Positions 62,639 to 64,000 of a stretch of 64,000 nt of DNA are shown here, piece by piece. Position 1 is the stretch's first letter, and each line of letters opens with the position of its first letter. The notes beneath the pieces were generated by a model. That model worked only from the letters and a program-made list of their open reading frames with translations, was not told the origin of the DNA and searched no databases. The position numbers were made by a program, and so were the translations under genes. This stretch comes from Streptomyces sp. SID13031 (GTDB lineage Bacteria > Actinomycetota > Actinomycetes > Propionibacteriales > Kribbellaceae), in contig NZ_JAAGLV010000003.1 of NCBI RefSeq assembly GCF_010548305.1, positions 310,001 through 374,000 of the forward strand, read 5' to 3'.

Positions 62639-63178
62639 GTGGCCATCACGTTGTCCTCGCAGGCTGTTCGGCGCACCGCGCTGGCCGGAGCCACCGTCGC
62701 TCTGAGCATCACGGTCGCAGCCTGTGGCGCCAGCTTCAACGCCCAGACCTCCAAGCCGTACCAGCCTGCCGAGGGCACCAACGCGCAGTCCGGCGGGATC
62801 GCCGTCCGGAACCTGCTGGTGCTCGCCTCCGAGGACGGCAAGGGCGAGCTGCACGGCGTCATCGTGAACAGCGGCCAGTCCGACGACAAGCTGGTCAGCA
62901 TCGCCTCGGCCCCCGCCGACGCCCAGGTCGCCAGCACCGAGCAGCCGGCCACGGTGACGATCGGTGGTCTCAAGGAGGCCGACCTCAAGGCCGGCGACGC
63001 GTTCACGATCCCGCCGAGCAGCAACCAGCCGGTCACCGTCACGGGCGGCAAGCCCGGCCAGATGATCAAGGTGACGATCACCTTCGGCAAGGCCGGCCCG
63101 ATCACCACCTCGATCCCGGTGCTGACCACCGACCACTACTCCCCGTCGCCGCGGCCGGACGCCGAATCGCACAGCTGA
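62639..63178 (+). CDS. Exported lipoprotein in the LpqE position
   Basis: A 179-residue lipoprotein. Signal with lipobox VAAC (Cys near residue 29), then a beta-sandwich-like domain (GGIAVRNLLVLASEDGKGELHGVIVNSG, ATVTIGG, QMIKVTITFGKAGPI). It is divergent from carD exactly as lpqE is in Mycobacterium, so it is probably the LpqE counterpart; function unknown. GTG 62639 is used because GAGAGGG stands 8 bases before it and the signal peptide starts there. Confidence 0.75.
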   Translation: MAITLSSQAVRRTALAGATVALSITVAACGASFNAQTSKPYQPAEGTNAQSGGIAVRNLLVLASEDGKGELHGVIVNSGQSDDKLVSIASAPADAQVASTEQPATVTIGGLKEADLKAGDAFTIPPSSNQPVTVTGGKPGQMIKVTITFGKAGPITTSIPVLTTDHYSPSPRPDAESHS

Positions 63179-63222
63179 TCAGTCGGCGGCAGTCGGCGGG
63201 CGGTTACCCGCAGCACGTAGTA

Positions 63223-63265
63223 CGGGCGGTGCCTTTCCTTTGTTCTGAAGGGAAGGCGCCGCCCG
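63223..63265. terminator. Bidirectional terminator
   Basis: An 18-bp stem with two wobble pairs joins 63223-63240 (CGGGCGGTG...) and 63248-63265 (...GCCGCCCG), 7-base loop, between convergent genes. Confidence 0.88.
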
Positions 63266-63274
63266 CAGTCGTTG

Positions 63275-64000
63275 TCAGGAAGCTGCTTGAGCGGCCTTGG
63301 CGAGGCCGGGGAGGATCTTGTCCAGCACCCAGGGCACGCTCAGCACGCTGACCGCGCTCATGCCCGAGATGACCTGCTGGTCGGTCATCAGGTACGTACT
63401 GCCCTTCTTGAACGACCCGAGCGACGCGTAGACCTTGTCGGCGGCGAACTTCTCCGGCGTCATCCCGTCGATGTAGCCGACCACGACATCCGCGTCCAGG
63501 TCGTTCAGCCGCTCCTTGCTGACGGTGAGCGCGAACTCCTTCTTGGCGTTCGTCTTCTCCAGCGCCTCGACGCCCGGGGAGTTGACGAAGCCCAGCTCGT
63601 TCATGATCTGCACCCGCGGATCACCCGGCGTGTAGACGTAGTTCTCCGCGCCGTACGACAGGATCGACAGCGTCTTGCCCTTGAACTCGGGGTGCTCCGC
63701 GGCCGCCTTGTCCGTCAGCTCCTTGATCCCGGCCACCAGCTTGTCCGCCTCGGCCGACTTGCCGAGTGCCTTGCCGATGATCGTCGTCTGGTCCTGCCAG
63801 GTGGTCTGCCAAGGAGCGCCCGGATAGGCGACGGTCGGCGCGATCTCCGAAAGCTTCGTGTACGTCGCCTTGTCGAACCCCTCGTACGGCGCCAGGATCA
63901 CGTCCGGCCGCAACGCCGCCACCTTCTCGAACGGAACGCTGTCGGTGGTGTCCAGCAACGTCGTCTTACTCGCGTCGAACTTGTCCACATCCCAGGCAGT
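63275..64000 (-). CDS. Iron-siderophore ABC transporter binding protein (partial)
   Basis: The last 241 residues of a FepB/FecB-type substrate-binding protein; the 5' end, with the lipoprotein signal, lies beyond the right edge. VAALRPDVILAPYEGFDKATYTKLSEIAPTV is the typical central hinge region, and TLSILSYGAENYVYTPGD with LNDLDADVVVGYI follow the siderophore/haem-binding fold. It captures ferric siderophores outside the cell; cognate permeases may lie further right. Confidence 0.88.
   Translation of the reverse strand, partial: TAWDVDKFDASKTTLLDTTDSVPFEKVAALRPDVILAPYEGFDKATYTKLSEIAPTVAYPGAPWQTTWQDQTTIIGKALGKSAEADKLVAGIKELTDKAAAEHPEFKGKTLSILSYGAENYVYTPGDPRVQIMNELGFVNSPGVEALEKTNAKKEFALTVSKERLNDLDADVVVGYIDGMTPEKFAADKVYASLGSFKKGSTYLMTDQQVISGMSAVSVLSVPWVLDKILPGLAKAAQAAS

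Overview
This is a high-GC actinobacterial chromosome segment. Gene content (carD-ispD-ispF, cysS-rlmB, MsiK-type sugar ATPase, snapalysin, streptogrisin-like S1 proteases, a SigE-family sigma factor, CsoR copper control) and codon style fit the Propionibacteriales, and a Kribbella-like soil actinomycete is the best guess. No rRNA, tRNA, CRISPR array or intact mobile element was seen. I count about 50 intact or edge-truncated genes, plus several decayed ones.

Layout. 0-9.6 kb: a TetR tail, a membrane zinc peptidase, a SelA-fold PLP enzyme, a DEAD-box helicase with a long disordered head, SoxR, snapalysin, arylamine N-acetyltransferase, a DUF222/HNH protein with a 3' frameshift, and an IS256-family transposase remnant. 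9.6-12 kb: a LacI regulator divergent from msiK. 12-17.7 kb: a CsbB-like glycosyltransferase divergent from a YfhO membrane glycosyltransferase, then a two-gene ABC exporter. 17.7-22 kb: a shortened DUF1348 gene, then csoR-copZ-secreted protein-copA behind three CsoR-like palindromes. 22-28.3 kb: an alpha-glucoside uptake operon (binding lipoprotein, two permeases, GH13 glucosidase) with its LacI regulator but no ATPase, which MsiK could supply. 28.3-34.6 kb: a DUF4032 kinase-like protein, a sigma factor with a membrane partner, VapBC, and an acyl-CoA dehydrogenase/SDR pair with a TetR regulator. 34.6-39.4 kb: three S1 proteases and a PhoD-like phosphatase.

39.4-62.4 kb is the most notable part. 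In Mycobacterium tuberculosis lpqE, carD, ispD, ispF, cysS and rlmB lie side by side. Here the same genes keep their order and strand, but about 18.9 kb separates ispF (60.7 kb) from cysS (41.8 kb). The intervening DNA carries a GH25 lysozyme, a broken GNAT gene, a secreted C39-like protease, a duplicated module of DUF2207 membrane proteins divergent from membrane-anchored zinc peptidases, an AbiE type IV toxin-antitoxin pair, and a Pls/PosA-type single-module nonribosomal peptide synthetase translationally coupled to an M1 peptidase. The adenylation pocket read by eye (DAESIGTVVK) is close to known lysine codes, so this is a candidate epsilon-poly-L-lysine-like polymer locus with its own degrading enzyme. 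The window ends with a lipoprotein in the lpqE position and the 3' part of an iron-siderophore binding protein.

Regulatory structure is rich: matching LacI operators at msiK and the glucoside genes, an AbiEi-type inverted repeat over the abiE promoter, three TCCCGAT repeats exactly 19 bp apart before snapalysin, and a conserved pair of mutually exclusive leader hairpins before two tandem S1 proteases.
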